From positions 475,464 to 539,463 of the forward strand of contig NZ_JAJQQP010000001.1 in NCBI RefSeq assembly GCF_028994805.1: a DNA stretch of 64,000 nucleotides, read 5' to 3'. The notes beneath the pieces are model-generated. The model was not told the origin of the DNA and made no database searches. It was given only the letters and a program-made list of their open reading frames with translations. Both the position numbers and the translations under genes were made by a program. Position 1 is the first letter of the stretch; each line of letters opens with the position of its first letter. Positions 20,394 to 29,901 of this stretch are shown here, piece after piece. Origin of the DNA: Promicromonospora iranensis (GTDB taxonomy: Bacteria; Actinomycetota; Actinomycetes; Actinomycetales; Cellulomonadaceae).

Positions 20394-21107
20394 GTGCGCA
20401 ATCGTTTGATCGTCACAGGAACGGCCGCAGCCTTCGTGCTGACGGCGGGGATCGTCGGTGCCGTAGCCGTGCAACCGGCGGGGACGGACCTGGACCGGGA
20501 GACGTCGGCCGGACCCGCGTCCGCACCCGACGCGCTGCAGGGCCTGCCGCCGATGCTGCTGAAGCGCGAGCCCGCGTCCGGGCCGGGGGAGAAGGGCACG
20601 GTCGACGTGCAGTCGGGCCCGCAGCAGCCGAACCGGTTCACGTACACCCCGCCGCCCGCGTCCACGTACACGCCCAGGCACATGGCTGTTCCGTCCCCTG
20701 ACCTGCCAGGCAGCGGCTTCACGAACGCGCCCGTGCCGGGTGTCGACATCGGCAACGGTTCCGGGACCAGCACCCCCGGCCGGCCCCCGGCGGACTCGGT
20801 GCGACCGCCGACGTACCCGCCGGCCAACCCGCCGGCCAACCCGCCGGCGCAGTCGCCCCAACCCACACCGACCCCGACACCTACGCCGGACCCCACGCCG
20901 ACTCCGACGCCGACGCCGGACCCCACGCCGACCCCGACGCCCACCCCTGAGCCGACCGACCCGCCGTCGGAGGAGCCCACGGACCCGCCGTCGCAGGAAC
21001 CGACCGATCCGCCGCCGGCCGAGCCGTCGCCGGACCCCTCGGAGAACCCGTCTCCGGACCCGTCGACCGAGCCTTCGCCGGAACCCTCCACGGAACCGAC
21101 CGAATAG
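20394..21107 (+). CDS. Secreted proline-rich repeat protein
   Basis: I recognise no catalytic family. The 237-residue product starts at GTG after AGGGGGAG and has a signal-like N-terminus (RNRLIVTGTAAAFVLTAG, then VGAVAVQPAG). A middle part of low complexity contains LLKREPASGPGEKG and FTYTPPPASTYTP. The last 82 residues are Pro/Thr/Asp/Ser repeats: three copies of a ten-residue PT unit and six of an eight-residue unit. No LPXTG or C-terminal helix is present, so it is either released or held by an uncleaved N-terminal helix. Such tails usually span the peptidoglycan. A strong terminator follows 39 bases after the stop. Confidence 0.72.
   Translation: MRNRLIVTGTAAAFVLTAGIVGAVAVQPAGTDLDRETSAGPASAPDALQGLPPMLLKREPASGPGEKGTVDVQSGPQQPNRFTYTPPPASTYTPRHMAVPSPDLPGSGFTNAPVPGVDIGNGSGTSTPGRPPADSVRPPTYPPANPPANPPAQSPQPTPTPTPTPDPTPTPTPTPDPTPTPTPTPEPTDPPSEEPTDPPSQEPTDPPPAEPSPDPSENPSPDPSTEPSPEPSTEPTE
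20862..21095 (+). repeat. Coding tandem repeats, 30-bp and 24-bp units
   Basis: Three 30-bp units (20862-20951) each encode PTPTPTPTP plus D, D or E. Six 24-bp units (20952-21095) encode variants of PTDPPSEE passing into PSPDPSTE. The units are diverged at silent positions, so they are not a very recent expansion. Copy number may vary between strains. Confidence 0.85.
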
Positions 21108-21146
21108 TCCGGTTTATTGGACGGCATTCCAGATCACCGAACACGG

Positions 21147-21180
21147 AGAAGCGAGGCCCTTTGCCGAGGGCCTCGCTTCT
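21147..21180 (+). terminator. Strong terminator after the proline-rich gene
   Basis: AGAAGCGAGGCCCT (21147-21160) pairs perfectly with AGGGCCTCGCTTCT (21167-21180) around a six-base loop, giving a 14-bp stem ending in TTCTTC. It lies between convergent genes and could serve both strands. Confidence 0.85.
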
Positions 21181-21371
21181 TCGCACTTTCATGGCACGCT
21201 CTAGAAAACGGATATTCGGCAGAATCAACGCTTTCCCGGCCGTTCGCGCCCGATCCGATGAACAGCGGCGAGCGTCGGTAGTGCCGCTCCGGTCATTGCG
21301 GCTCCGATCCGCGTATCGGTCGGCAGAATCATCCGCACGGCTCGTTCATTCGGCAGAGACGGTCGCCCGGT

Positions 21372-22333
<962 letters not shown>

Positions 22334-22343
<10 letters not shown>

Positions 22344-22615
22344 GAGACGTCCTCCAGCGGCGATCGCTCCATGCCCATCCGGGTGTGCCACTCGTGCACC
22401 CGCTCGTAGACGAGCGGCAGCAGCTCCGCCGTGTAGTACGACGCGGGGTTGGGCACCCCGAGCGCCTCGCTCAGGACGAGGAGCATGAACAGGTCGTCCT
22501 CGTCCCGTCGGGCACGCCCGAACGTGCGGCGGTACGGCGCGACGTAGAACTCGCGCAGCCCGTCGGAGACAGCGCTCAGCCGCCGGCGGGCGGTGCCGAA
22601 CCGGCGGCTGAGCAC
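22334..22615 (-). CDS. Small Cys-Cys-ended protein next to CstA (cory-CC-star type)
   Basis: The 93-residue protein ends in SCC immediately before the stop. Its features fit the small family called cory-CC-star that accompanies ArsA-like ATPases: [14 protein letters not shown], then [20 protein letters not shown], then [23 protein letters not shown]. coli CstA and its relatives also sit beside short proteins that end in Cys-Cys (YbdD/YjiX), so the terminal pair may be a recurring feature of CstA partners. It begins at GTG three bases after the cstA stop, and its end overlaps the ATPase start, so the three genes are one operon. The role of the terminal cysteines (metal binding or lipid/thiol modification) is unknown. 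Confidence 0.8.
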
Positions 22616-22618
22616 GGG

Positions 22619-24310
22619 TCAGCCCTCGACCCGGGCGACCGGATCGTCGGCGTCCTCGTCCACACCGCCGCGGGCCTTGCCCATGGCGATGAACGCCTCC
22701 AGCGCCACCCAGAGGGAGGCGATGAGGATGATGACGTCGAGGACCAGCAGCAGCCAGTTCTGTTCGGCGTAGAACGTCCCGAGCTGGATGATCAGGGCGT
22801 AGATCGACATCACCATGACCACGGCGAGCGGGATCATGACCGGCAGCGGGTTGATCCGCTTGCGCAGGAGGATGACCGCGATCACCGACAACGTCAGCGA
22901 CGCCAGCAGCTGGTTGGTCGTGCCGAACAGCGGCCAGATCAGCATGCCGCCCTCACCGTCGGCGCCGAGGCTGAACACCAGGCCGACGGCGATGACGAGC
23001 GCGATGATCGTGCCGACGGCGCCGCCGATCCGGACCTTGGCCAGCTCGCCGGCCTCCTGGACCACGAAGCGCAGCAGGCGCATGCCGGTGTCCATGGTGG
23101 TCGCCGCGAACAGCACGGCCATCGTGGCCAGGATCGTGGCCGACAGGCCCAGCGGGATGCCGAGACCGGCGTTGAGGATGTTGCCGCCGCCCTCGACGAA
23201 CGCGGCGACGCCGCCCTCGTTGAACGCGGTGTAGACGGCCTCCCAGTCGGCGAGGGTCCGATAGCCGGCGGTGGCGGCGATGATCGCGCCGAGGGCCAGC
23301 AGCCCTTCGCCGACCGCACCGAAGTAGCCGACGAACCGTGCGTCGGTCTCCTTGTCGAGCTGCTTCGCCGACGTGCCGGACGACACCATGCCGTGGAAGC
23401 CCGAGATGGCGCCGCAGGCGATCGTCACGAACAGCAGCGGGACCAGCGGCGGCGTACCCTCCGGGACGTTGTGGTTGATCGCCGGGGCCACGATCGCCGG
23501 CGCCGACAGCAGCACCGAGCCGAACAGGATGCCCAGGCCGATGAAGAGCTGGACGCCGTTGATGTAGTCACGCGGCTGCAGCAGCACCCACACCGGCAGC
23601 AGGGACGCGATACCCGCGTAGACGAACAGCGCGACGATCCAGAACGTCGCCGGCGTCATGCCGAGGATCGGGTCCGGCAGCACGATCGGGTTCGCGTTGC
23701 CGACGATGATCAGGGTGTACAGCGCCACCACCCCGATGATCGTGGTGAGCAGCAGGTTGATCTTCCAGCGGTAGATCATCTGGCCGATCACCAGGGCCAC
23801 GAGGATGGCGCCCCAGACGGGGATGACCGCCGACGGCGTGTTGATCAGCAGGTTCTTGATGACCACCGCGAAGGCTGCGACGACCATGAGCAGCAGCAGG
23901 AAGATCACGACGAGGAACAGGGCGCGCCCGCGGGGCCCGATGTACTTGCCGGAGAGCATGCCCATCGACTGGCCCTTGTGGCGCTGCGAGGCCCAGAGGG
24001 CACCCATGTCGTGCATGCCGGCGAAGAAGATGGTGCCGATGGTGACCCACAGGACCGCGGGCAGCCAGCCCCAGATCACGGCGACGGCGGGGCCCACGAT
24101 GGGGGCGGCGCCGGCGACGGACGTGAAGTGGTGGCCCCAGAGCACGAACTTGTTGGTGGGGACGTAGTCCACACCGTCGTTCAGCTCGTGCGCGGGGGTC
24201 GTGAAGGCGGGGTCGAGCCGGTAGACCTTCTTCGCCAGGAATTTCGAGTACAGCAGGTATCCGGCGATCATCAGCGCGATACCGATGACGGCCAGGACGA
24301 GGGAGTTCAC
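22619..24310 (-). CDS. cstA: CstA family carbon-starvation/pyruvate transporter
   Basis: The 563-residue integral membrane protein has around 15 helices. CstA signatures include [20 protein letters not shown] near the N-terminus, [33 protein letters not shown], and [20 protein letters not shown]. In E. coli the homologues CstA and BtsT take up pyruvate, and CstA also peptides; regulation there is by carbon starvation. This copy is shorter than the 700-residue E. coli form and ends in an acidic tail ([13 protein letters not shown]). It is the first gene of an operon with the Cys-Cys protein and the ATPase. The two-component genes that follow upstream are separately transcribed, 103 bases away on the same strand. 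Confidence 0.92.
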   Translation of the reverse strand: MNSLVLAVIGIALMIAGYLLYSKFLAKKVYRLDPAFTTPAHELNDGVDYVPTNKFVLWGHHFTSVAGAAPIVGPAVAVIWGWLPAVLWVTIGTIFFAGMHDMGALWASQRHKGQSMGMLSGKYIGPRGRALFLVVIFLLLLMVVAAFAVVIKNLLINTPSAVIPVWGAILVALVIGQMIYRWKINLLLTTIIGVVALYTLIIVGNANPIVLPDPILGMTPATFWIVALFVYAGIASLLPVWVLLQPRDYINGVQLFIGLGILFGSVLLSAPAIVAPAINHNVPEGTPPLVPLLFVTIACGAISGFHGMVSSGTSAKQLDKETDARFVGYFGAVGEGLLALGAIIAATAGYRTLADWEAVYTAFNEGGVAAFVEGGGNILNAGLGIPLGLSATILATMAVLFAATTMDTGMRLLRFVVQEAGELAKVRIGGAVGTIIALVIAVGLVFSLGADGEGGMLIWPLFGTTNQLLASLTLSVIAVILLRKRINPLPVMIPLAVVMVMSIYALIIQLGTFYAEQNWLLLVLDVIILIASLWVALEAFIAMGKARGGVDEDADDPVARVEG

Positions 24311-24413
24311 GGGGGGCCTCCAGAGTCGTCGTCGACGGGGGACTGGGTAACCCTACTGGTTTCGGGTATTCCTTTATACAGCGTTGACCCGGCGCCCCAG
24401 GCGGTCCCTCGTC

Positions 24414-25130
24414 TCAGACCAGGCCCACCCGGTGGGCGAGGACCACCGCCTGCACCCGATCCCGCAGGTGCAGCTTGGAGAGCACGTTCGAGACGTGGGT
24501 CTTCACCGTCGCCTCACCGAGGTACAGCGTCGAGGCGATCTCCGCGTTCGACAGCCCGGTCCCCACGAGCTCCAGCACCTGACGCTCGCGCGGGGTCAGG
24601 AGCGCGAGGCCGGCGGGTGCCACCGTCAGCTGCCTCACGACGGGGGCCTCGACAGGCTCGTCCGGCGAGCTCCGCTCCACCGACGAGCTCCGCTCGACCG
24701 GCGACTGTCGCTCGCCCGCGACCATCTGCTCGATGACCCGCCGCGTGATCTGCGGCGCGAGCAACGCGTGGCCGGCCGCGACCGTCCGCACCGCCTCGAC
24801 CAGGTGTTCCGCGTCGGAGTTCTTCAGCAAGAACCCGGACGCCCCGGCTGCCAGCCCGTCGAACACGTACTCGTCGTGGTCGAACGTGGTCAGGACGAGC
24901 ACCTTCGCGAGGTTCTCCGCGACGATCCGGCGCGTGGCCTCGATGCCGTCCATGACGGGCATCTGGACGTCCATGAGCACGATGTCGGGCCGCAGGGCGC
25001 GCGTCAGCTCGATCGCGGCGGCGCCGTCGCCGGCCTCGCCCACCACCTCGAAGTCGTCCTCCACCGAGAGGATGAGGGAGAAGCCCGAGCGCACCAGCGC
25101 CTGGTCGTCGACCAGCAGCACGCGCGTCAT
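24414..25130 (-). CDS. NarL/LuxR-type response regulator
   Basis: This 238-residue regulator has an N-terminal receiver domain: VLLVDDQALVRSG with the acidic pocket, IVLMDVQMPVMDG with the phospho-acceptor Asp near residue 54, VLTTFDHDEYV and ASGFLLKNSD with the conserved Lys. A linker rich in SSVERSSP repeats follows. The C-terminal LuxR helix-turn-helix is LTPRERQVLELVGTGLSN and IASTLYLGEATVKTHVSNV. Its ATG overlaps the stop of the sensor kinase as ATGA. It is followed by cstA upstream on the same strand at low coordinates, so control of the CstA operon is plausible but not shown. Confidence 0.94.
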   Translation of the reverse strand: MTRVLLVDDQALVRSGFSLILSVEDDFEVVGEAGDGAAAIELTRALRPDIVLMDVQMPVMDGIEATRRIVAENLAKVLVLTTFDHDEYVFDGLAAGASGFLLKNSDAEHLVEAVRTVAAGHALLAPQITRRVIEQMVAGERQSPVERSSSVERSSPDEPVEAPVVRQLTVAPAGLALLTPRERQVLELVGTGLSNAEIASTLYLGEATVKTHVSNVLSKLHLRDRVQAVVLAHRVGLV

Positions 25131-26683
25131 CGGGCCGCCTCCGACGGTGCGGCCGGTGCGGCCGAGGTCACCGGCTCGACCTGGGCCGCTGCCGCGGTGG
25201 CTGCGGCACCGGACGCCGCGACGGGATCGGGCGCGGGTGCGGGCAGCGGCAGCCGTACCCGGACCCGGTACCCGCCGGTCGCGCGCGGCCCGATCTCGAC
25301 CGCGCCCTGGTGCGTCGCGACCCGCTCCCGGATGCCCAGCAGCCCCAGGCCCGAACCGGACGTCCCATGGCGCGGACGCCCGTCGTCGAGCACCTCCACC
25401 TCGGCGAAGCCGTGCTCGAACTGCGGCCCGTCCAGAGCCCCGGGGTTGCGCACCACGCGCAGCGTGACCGTCGCGGACCGGGCCGTCGAGTGCTTCCGCA
25501 CGTTCGCCATCGCCTCCTGGGCGGTGCGGTAGAGGCTGAGTCCCATCGGGTCCGGCACGTCGGCCGCCGCGCCCGGCGGTTCCTCGACCTGGCGAAACGT
25601 GGTGTCCAGGCCGTCGTGGTCCGCGGCGGTCAGGGCGGGAAGGTCGGCGAGCCCTGGCTCAGGCGCCCGGGAGGCAGGGTTCGCCCCGGCCGGCCCGCCC
25701 GGGCCGCCGCCGTCGGGCACCGAGCGGAGCGTGCCGACAAGGTTCCGCATCTGGGCGACGCCCTCACGGGACTCGCGCTCGATGGTGACCAGGGCCTCGG
25801 CGGTGCGGGCCGGGTCGCGGTCCAGGACCCTGCGGGCTGCGGCCGCCTGGATACCGATCACGGACACGTGGTGCGCGACGACGTCGTGCAGCTCGCGGGC
25901 GATGCGCAGCCGCTCGGCCACGATCGCCTGGTCGGTGAGCGCCGCGCCCTGCCGCTCGATCGTCACCGTCTGGTCGGCGAGCTGCCGCCGTCGCCGGGCC
26001 GCGTTCCACTGCATCTGGCCCGCGACCACGGCACCGCCGAAGTACGCGATGTTCATGATGAACTGGTACGCGCTGCTGGCGAGGTACGGGTCGAGCAGAC
26101 CCGGCCAGTCCGCAGGGGTGGGGTACTCCTGGAGGATCGTCTCGATACCCTGCTGGACCGCGAACATCCAGATCAGCCAGGTGAACATCACCAGCACGCA
26201 GATGCTGACGACCACGAGCATCGCGCGCCGGTCCCGCGCCCAGGCCACTGCGGTGAACAGCGCGACGAAGTACATCACCTGCATCGGCATGAGCACGGTG
26301 ATCTCCGGGATGGTCAGTCCCAGCCCGAGGAAGAACCCGTACACGAGCACCAGCGACGCGAGCGGATAGCGGCGGCGCCACGCCAGCGGGACCGTACCGG
26401 CCACGCCGAGCAGGTAGACGAGCCACAGTGGTTCGCGCACCTCCTCGAAGATGCCCATGCTGCGCCCGAGCTCGACGGAGATCGCCGCGAGCACCGCGAA
26501 CCCCGCGCCGAGCAGCAGGTCCCGCCGGTAGGCGTCGCGGCCTGCGGGCACCCGCTCCCAGTCGGAGTCGACGCCGAACCAGTCGAGCGCACGGCTGGCA
26601 GCACCCTCGGCGGAGCGAGGCGTTGCGACGGGCCGGCCGACGACGAGCTGCCGAGCGTCGGGCTGGGCGGGGGCAGTGACCAT
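25127..26683 (-). CDS. Membrane sensor histidine kinase, HisKA_3 type
   Basis: The 518-residue kinase begins with a soluble stretch, then about five hydrophobic helices between residues 50 and 215 (LLLGAGFAVLAAISVEL and VVVSICVLVMFTWLIWMFAV among them). The dimerisation/phospho-acceptor motif is RIARELHDVVAHHVSVIGIQ. The ATPase domain has QEAMANVRKHS (N-box) and GLGLLGIRERVATHQG (G-box). The layout is the DesK/NarX-like class that pairs with LuxR regulators, and the partner gene overlaps its stop. The start at 26683 follows a short leader; the larger open frame upstream runs antisense to the beta-helix gene and is not coding. The signal is not known. Confidence 0.92.
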   Translation of the reverse strand: MVTAPAQPDARQLVVGRPVATPRSAEGAASRALDWFGVDSDWERVPAGRDAYRRDLLLGAGFAVLAAISVELGRSMGIFEEVREPLWLVYLLGVAGTVPLAWRRRYPLASLVLVYGFFLGLGLTIPEITVLMPMQVMYFVALFTAVAWARDRRAMLVVVSICVLVMFTWLIWMFAVQQGIETILQEYPTPADWPGLLDPYLASSAYQFIMNIAYFGGAVVAGQMQWNAARRRRQLADQTVTIERQGAALTDQAIVAERLRIARELHDVVAHHVSVIGIQAAAARRVLDRDPARTAEALVTIERESREGVAQMRNLVGTLRSVPDGGGPGGPAGANPASRAPEPGLADLPALTAADHDGLDTTFRQVEEPPGAAADVPDPMGLSLYRTAQEAMANVRKHSTARSATVTLRVVRNPGALDGPQFEHGFAEVEVLDDGRPRHGTSGSGLGLLGIRERVATHQGAVEIGPRATGGYRVRVRLPLPAPAPDPVAASGAAATAAAAQVEPVTSAAPAAPSEAAR

Positions 26684-26757
26684 GCCCCCAGAGTAGGAAC
26701 TCCGGGGGCATGGCCGCTTCCGCCTCGAGGCGGAGTCGATCACAGCGGTCCGGCGGT

Positions 26758-27933
26758 TCAGCAGATGTTGCGTGACCCGTTCCCGCTCAGGTACCAGTTG
26801 GTGTTCTCCCCGCACGGCGACTCCCGCACGGAGGTGTTGTCCACCCGGAGCGTGATGTTGATGTTGCGGTTGTTGGGGAACTCGCTCCGCGCGGCCAGAC
26901 GCACCTCGCCGCCCCCGTTGACCGTGCCGCCACCGATCGTGATGTCCGAGCAGTTCTCGATGAGGATCGAGTTGTTGCCGTTGTTCGCGAGGTCGACGTT
27001 GTTGATCCGTGCACCTCGCGAGTTGGACACGCAGAACACGCCTCGGGCACCACCGCGTGAGCGCACGCGGTCCACGGTGATACCCGGGCCGTTCGTGTTG
27101 GCCATCCGGAACGTGGCGTAGCCGGTGCCGGTGCCCACGTTCTCGCCGTCGACCGTGCCGATGGTCGCGTTGCGGGTGTTGTTCAACAGGAGGCCCGCGT
27201 AGGCCACGTTGCGGGCGGTGACGGTGCCGATCCGCAATCCGTCCACGTTCCACGTCTCGACGCCGTGGTTGCCGGTGCCCGAGACGTAGACGTTGTCCAT
27301 GCGCACGTCCGTGCTGCCGGGCAGGTCCCGCTCGAACCGGATGCCGAGGCCACCGCTCATCCGCAGGTTGATCTGGCCCAGGTGCAGGCCGTGCACGTCG
27401 GCGAAGCGCATGCCGAAGTACGGTGCTCCGGTCATGTTCAGGTTCGGTATGGAGACGTTGCGGACCCCGACGGCCTGGATCGCGCCCCGCCCGGAGACAT
27501 TGCCGACGTCCATGGTGCCGCACACCTCGAACGCCGTGTTGCTCGGGAGGTCGATCGTGTTGTTGCCGATCCAGGCGCTGGCCATGACCGACACCTTCTC
27601 CTGGCTGGTACGTCCCGGGGTGAGCGCACCGATGCCCTCCCAGATCGCGGTGACGTAGTACTCGCCCTGGTAGACGGTCCGGCCCCGATAGGTGGTGGTG
27701 AACCCCGACGACTGGCTCCCGGTGACGAGGGCATCGGCGCCGTCACCGCAGGCCGCGGCCTGTGCGGCCGCCGCCGTCGTGCTGCGGGACGCCGCGCCGG
27801 CCACGGCGCTGTCGGACGCCGTACCGCTGGGCGCGGCCGCGACCCCCGGCGCAGCGAGCAGGGAGACGACTACGGACAGTGCTGCGACCCCTGCGGCCAG
27901 AAGCCGTGGACGGCGCTGTGACGTTGGTGCCAT
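26758..27933 (-). CDS. Secreted right-handed parallel beta-helix protein
   Basis: The 391-residue protein has a signal peptide (PRLLAAGVAALSVVVSLL, cleaved near GVAAAP). A stretch rich in Ala and Ser is followed by many Asn- and Gly-rich turns of a parallel beta-helix, such as GVRNVSIPNLNMTG, HGLHLGQINLRMSGG and NVAYAGLLLNNTRN. It resembles pectate lyase and polygalacturonase-like folds (GH28/PL-type), but I could not find the NTD/DD catalytic set, so enzymatic class stays open. The ATG at 27933 is preferred to the GTG two codons earlier because AAGGAG sits five bases before it. A perfect 20-bp palindrome 26 bases upstream suggests repression by a LacI-family regulator, which fits a polysaccharide-degrading function. 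Confidence 0.75.
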   Translation of the reverse strand: MAPTSQRRPRLLAAGVAALSVVVSLLAAPGVAAAPSGTASDSAVAGAASRSTTAAAAQAAACGDGADALVTGSQSSGFTTTYRGRTVYQGEYYVTAIWEGIGALTPGRTSQEKVSVMASAWIGNNTIDLPSNTAFEVCGTMDVGNVSGRGAIQAVGVRNVSIPNLNMTGAPYFGMRFADVHGLHLGQINLRMSGGLGIRFERDLPGSTDVRMDNVYVSGTGNHGVETWNVDGLRIGTVTARNVAYAGLLLNNTRNATIGTVDGENVGTGTGYATFRMANTNGPGITVDRVRSRGGARGVFCVSNSRGARINNVDLANNGNNSILIENCSDITIGGGTVNGGGEVRLAARSEFPNNRNINITLRVDNTSVRESPCGENTNWYLSGNGSRNIC

Positions 27934-27959
27934 GGTCACTCCTTCTTGAGAACGACACT

Positions 27960-27979
27960 CCTACAACGTTGTAGGAGCG
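27960..27979. promoter_or_regulatory. Perfect 20-bp LacI-type operator palindrome
   Basis: CTCCTACAACGTTGTAGGAG is fully self-complementary with a central CG (AACGTT), the form typical of LacI/GalR-family operators. It sits 26 bases upstream of the beta-helix start and just upstream of its ribosome site, where binding would block transcription. No lacI gene occurs in this window, so the regulator would act in trans. Confidence 0.75.
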
Positions 27980-28029
27980 GTCATGAGCGTAGGGACCATG
28001 CCTGCCCCACGCCAGGCCCCGCGAGAATC

Positions 28030-28041
28030 TGAATCGATTCA
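28030..28041. promoter_or_regulatory. Second palindrome TGAATCGATTCA
   Basis: TGAATCGATTCA is a perfect 12-bp palindrome with a central CG, again of LacI-family form. It lies 50 bases beyond the first palindrome and about 97 bases upstream of the beta-helix start. It is also 145 bases before the plus-strand hydrolase gene, so either promoter could be the target. Confidence 0.55.
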
Positions 28042-28185
28042 CATTCGGACACGCCCGTGCGCCACGCCGAGCGGGCCACCGAAAGTTTTCGCGTGCGCAC
28101 GGGAATTGCTGGACACGACCGCCGCACGGGCGCATCGTGACGGAGCACCGGCCGACGACAGGAATTGACGAGGGGAAGCTGTCGC

Positions 28186-29001
28186 ATGACGTTCTGGATC
28201 TGCCGCACGTGCGGCGTGGAGCATGAGTCCCGACCCGACGTGTGCGCGATCTGCGCCGACGAACGCCAGTGGGTACCCGCTGACGGGCAGCACTGGACGA
28301 CGCTGGATGAGCTCGCCGCCGAGGGGCAGAGCATCGAGATCAAGGAGCTCGAGCCCGACCTGTTCGGCCTCACCACGGTGCCCGACGTCGGCATCGGGCC
28401 CACCGCGAAGATCGCCCGGACCGCAGCGGGGAACCTCATGTTCGACGTCCCGGGCTACCTCGACGACACCGCCGTCGCCGCCGTCCGCGAGCTCGGCGGC
28501 CTCGCGTACATCGTGGCGAGCCACCCGCACATGTACGGCGTGCAGGTCGAGTGGAGCCGCCGGCTCGGCGGGGTCCCCCTACTGGTCAGCGAGGCCGACG
28601 CCGACTGGCTCGCCCGGTCCGACGACGCCGTCGAGCTGTGGAAGGGCGACCGCGAGATCCTGCCCGGCATCACGCTGAGCCAGCCGGGCGGGCACTTCCC
28701 GGGCTCCTCGGTGGCCCACTGGTCCTCCGGCGCGGCGGGGAAGGGCGTGCTGCTGAGCGGCGACACCATCTTCGCCAACCCGGACCGGACGTCGGTGTCC
28801 TTCATGCGCAGCTACCCGAACCGGATCCCGCTCTCCGGGCCCGTGGTCCAGCGGGTGGCGCACCACGTGGGGCGCTTCGGGTTCGACCGGCTCTACAACA
28901 ACTTCGACGGCGTCATCCCGACCGACGCCCGGGCGATCGTGCTGCGCTCCGCGGAACGGCACGCGGCGTGGACGAGGGGCGACTTCGACCACCTGACGTA
29001 G
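28186..29001 (+). CDS. Metallo-beta-lactamase-fold protein with N-terminal zinc ribbon
   Basis: The 271-residue protein begins FWICRTCGVEHESRPDVCAICADERQ in effect: CRTC and CAIC form a rubredoxin-like zinc knuckle, then a beta-lactamase-fold domain follows. AYIVASHPHMYGVQVEW holds the first motif but reads HPHMYG instead of HxHxDH, so the second metal site's Asp-His is missing. PGGHFPGSSVAHW and LLSGDTIFANPD are the later motifs. A mononuclear or altered metal site is likely. The ATG at 28186 follows GAGGGGAAG with a good spacing. No substrate can be deduced. Confidence 0.8.
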   Translation: MTFWICRTCGVEHESRPDVCAICADERQWVPADGQHWTTLDELAAEGQSIEIKELEPDLFGLTTVPDVGIGPTAKIARTAAGNLMFDVPGYLDDTAVAAVRELGGLAYIVASHPHMYGVQVEWSRRLGGVPLLVSEADADWLARSDDAVELWKGDREILPGITLSQPGGHFPGSSVAHWSSGAAGKGVLLSGDTIFANPDRTSVSFMRSYPNRIPLSGPVVQRVAHHVGRFGFDRLYNNFDGVIPTDARAIVLRSAERHAAWTRGDFDHLT

Positions 29002-29053
29002 TGACAGCACGGCCCGGCACACGGAAGGTCCGGGATGTGGGAGCCTCGTCCAC

Positions 29054-29872
29054 GTGACCTCCACTCTGCCGGCCTCGCTCGTCGGCCCAGCGCGTCTGAC
29101 CGCCGCCTTTCTCGTGTCGGCATCGGCGATCCTGCTCTTCGCCATCCACATCCGGCCGATCGCGTACCTGCCGCTGGTGCTGGGCATAGCGCTCGGCCTG
29201 TGGGCCGACCGCGCGCTGGGCCGCGACCTGGCGCTGATCGGCGTGGGACTGGGCATCATCTCGATGATCTCGCTCGAGGCGGACCTGTCCGACGCCGGGA
29301 TGCTGCGCTTCACGCTCGCGCTCGGCGGGTCGGTGATGGTGCCGTGGGCGCTGTCCCGGTTCGTGCTGAAGCAGGACACCATCCAGTTCCCCGTGCTGAC
29401 CGGGCGCCGCTGGACGCGCGGGCAGTGGGTCTATCTGGCCGCCGTGGTGGCCCTGGGCTACGTGCTGCTGCCGTTCTACTTCCTGGGTTCCGGCGCGTAC
29501 CTGAACTGGCCGGACCTGGAGGGGTCGCAGGACATCTGGCGGCTGTTCGTGGGGGTGAACGCCGTCGGCATCTGGGACGAGCTGTTCTTCATCTGCATCG
29601 TGTTCGCCCTGCTGTGCAAGCACTTCCCGATGTGGCAGGCGAACCTCCTGCAGTCGATGATCTTCGTGTCGTTCCTGTGGGAGCTCGGCTACCGCGAGTG
29701 GGGCCCGCTGCTCACGGTGCCGTTCGCGCTGGTCCAGGGCTGGATCTTCGCGAAGTTCAAGTCGCTCAGCTACGTCGTGGCGGTGCACCTGCTGTTCGAC
29801 GCCGTCGTGTTCGCCGTCCTGGTGCACGGCCACCACCCGGAGCTCTTCGACATCTTCGTCACCGCGCCCTGA
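29054..29872 (+). CDS. CPBP-like intramembrane protease family protein
   Basis: The 272-residue membrane protein has about eight hydrophobic segments. Its second half carries the CPBP/Abi-like order of motifs: GIWDELFFICIVFAL in place of EExxxR, then WELGYREWGPLLTVPFALVQG, and finally VVAVHLLFDAVVF with the HxxxD pair. The first Glu of the EE pair is Asp here, so glutamic-type protease activity is uncertain. The start GTG at 29054 lies 52 bases after the hydrolase stop, so the two may share a transcript. There is no bacteriocin cluster nearby to suggest an immunity role. Confidence 0.7.
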   Translation: MTSTLPASLVGPARLTAAFLVSASAILLFAIHIRPIAYLPLVLGIALGLWADRALGRDLALIGVGLGIISMISLEADLSDAGMLRFTLALGGSVMVPWALSRFVLKQDTIQFPVLTGRRWTRGQWVYLAAVVALGYVLLPFYFLGSGAYLNWPDLEGSQDIWRLFVGVNAVGIWDELFFICIVFALLCKHFPMWQANLLQSMIFVSFLWELGYREWGPLLTVPFALVQGWIFAKFKSLSYVVAVHLLFDAVVFAVLVHGHHPELFDIFVTAP

Positions 29873-29901
29873 GTACCCGCCACCACCCGGCAAGGACTCG
29901 T

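Noticed and set aside
20183-21127. Gly/Val-rich minus-strand open frame opposite the proline-rich gene
   Set aside because: The plus strand has a ribosome site, a signal peptide and a terminator in the right places; the minus frame is only the mirror of the PT repeats.
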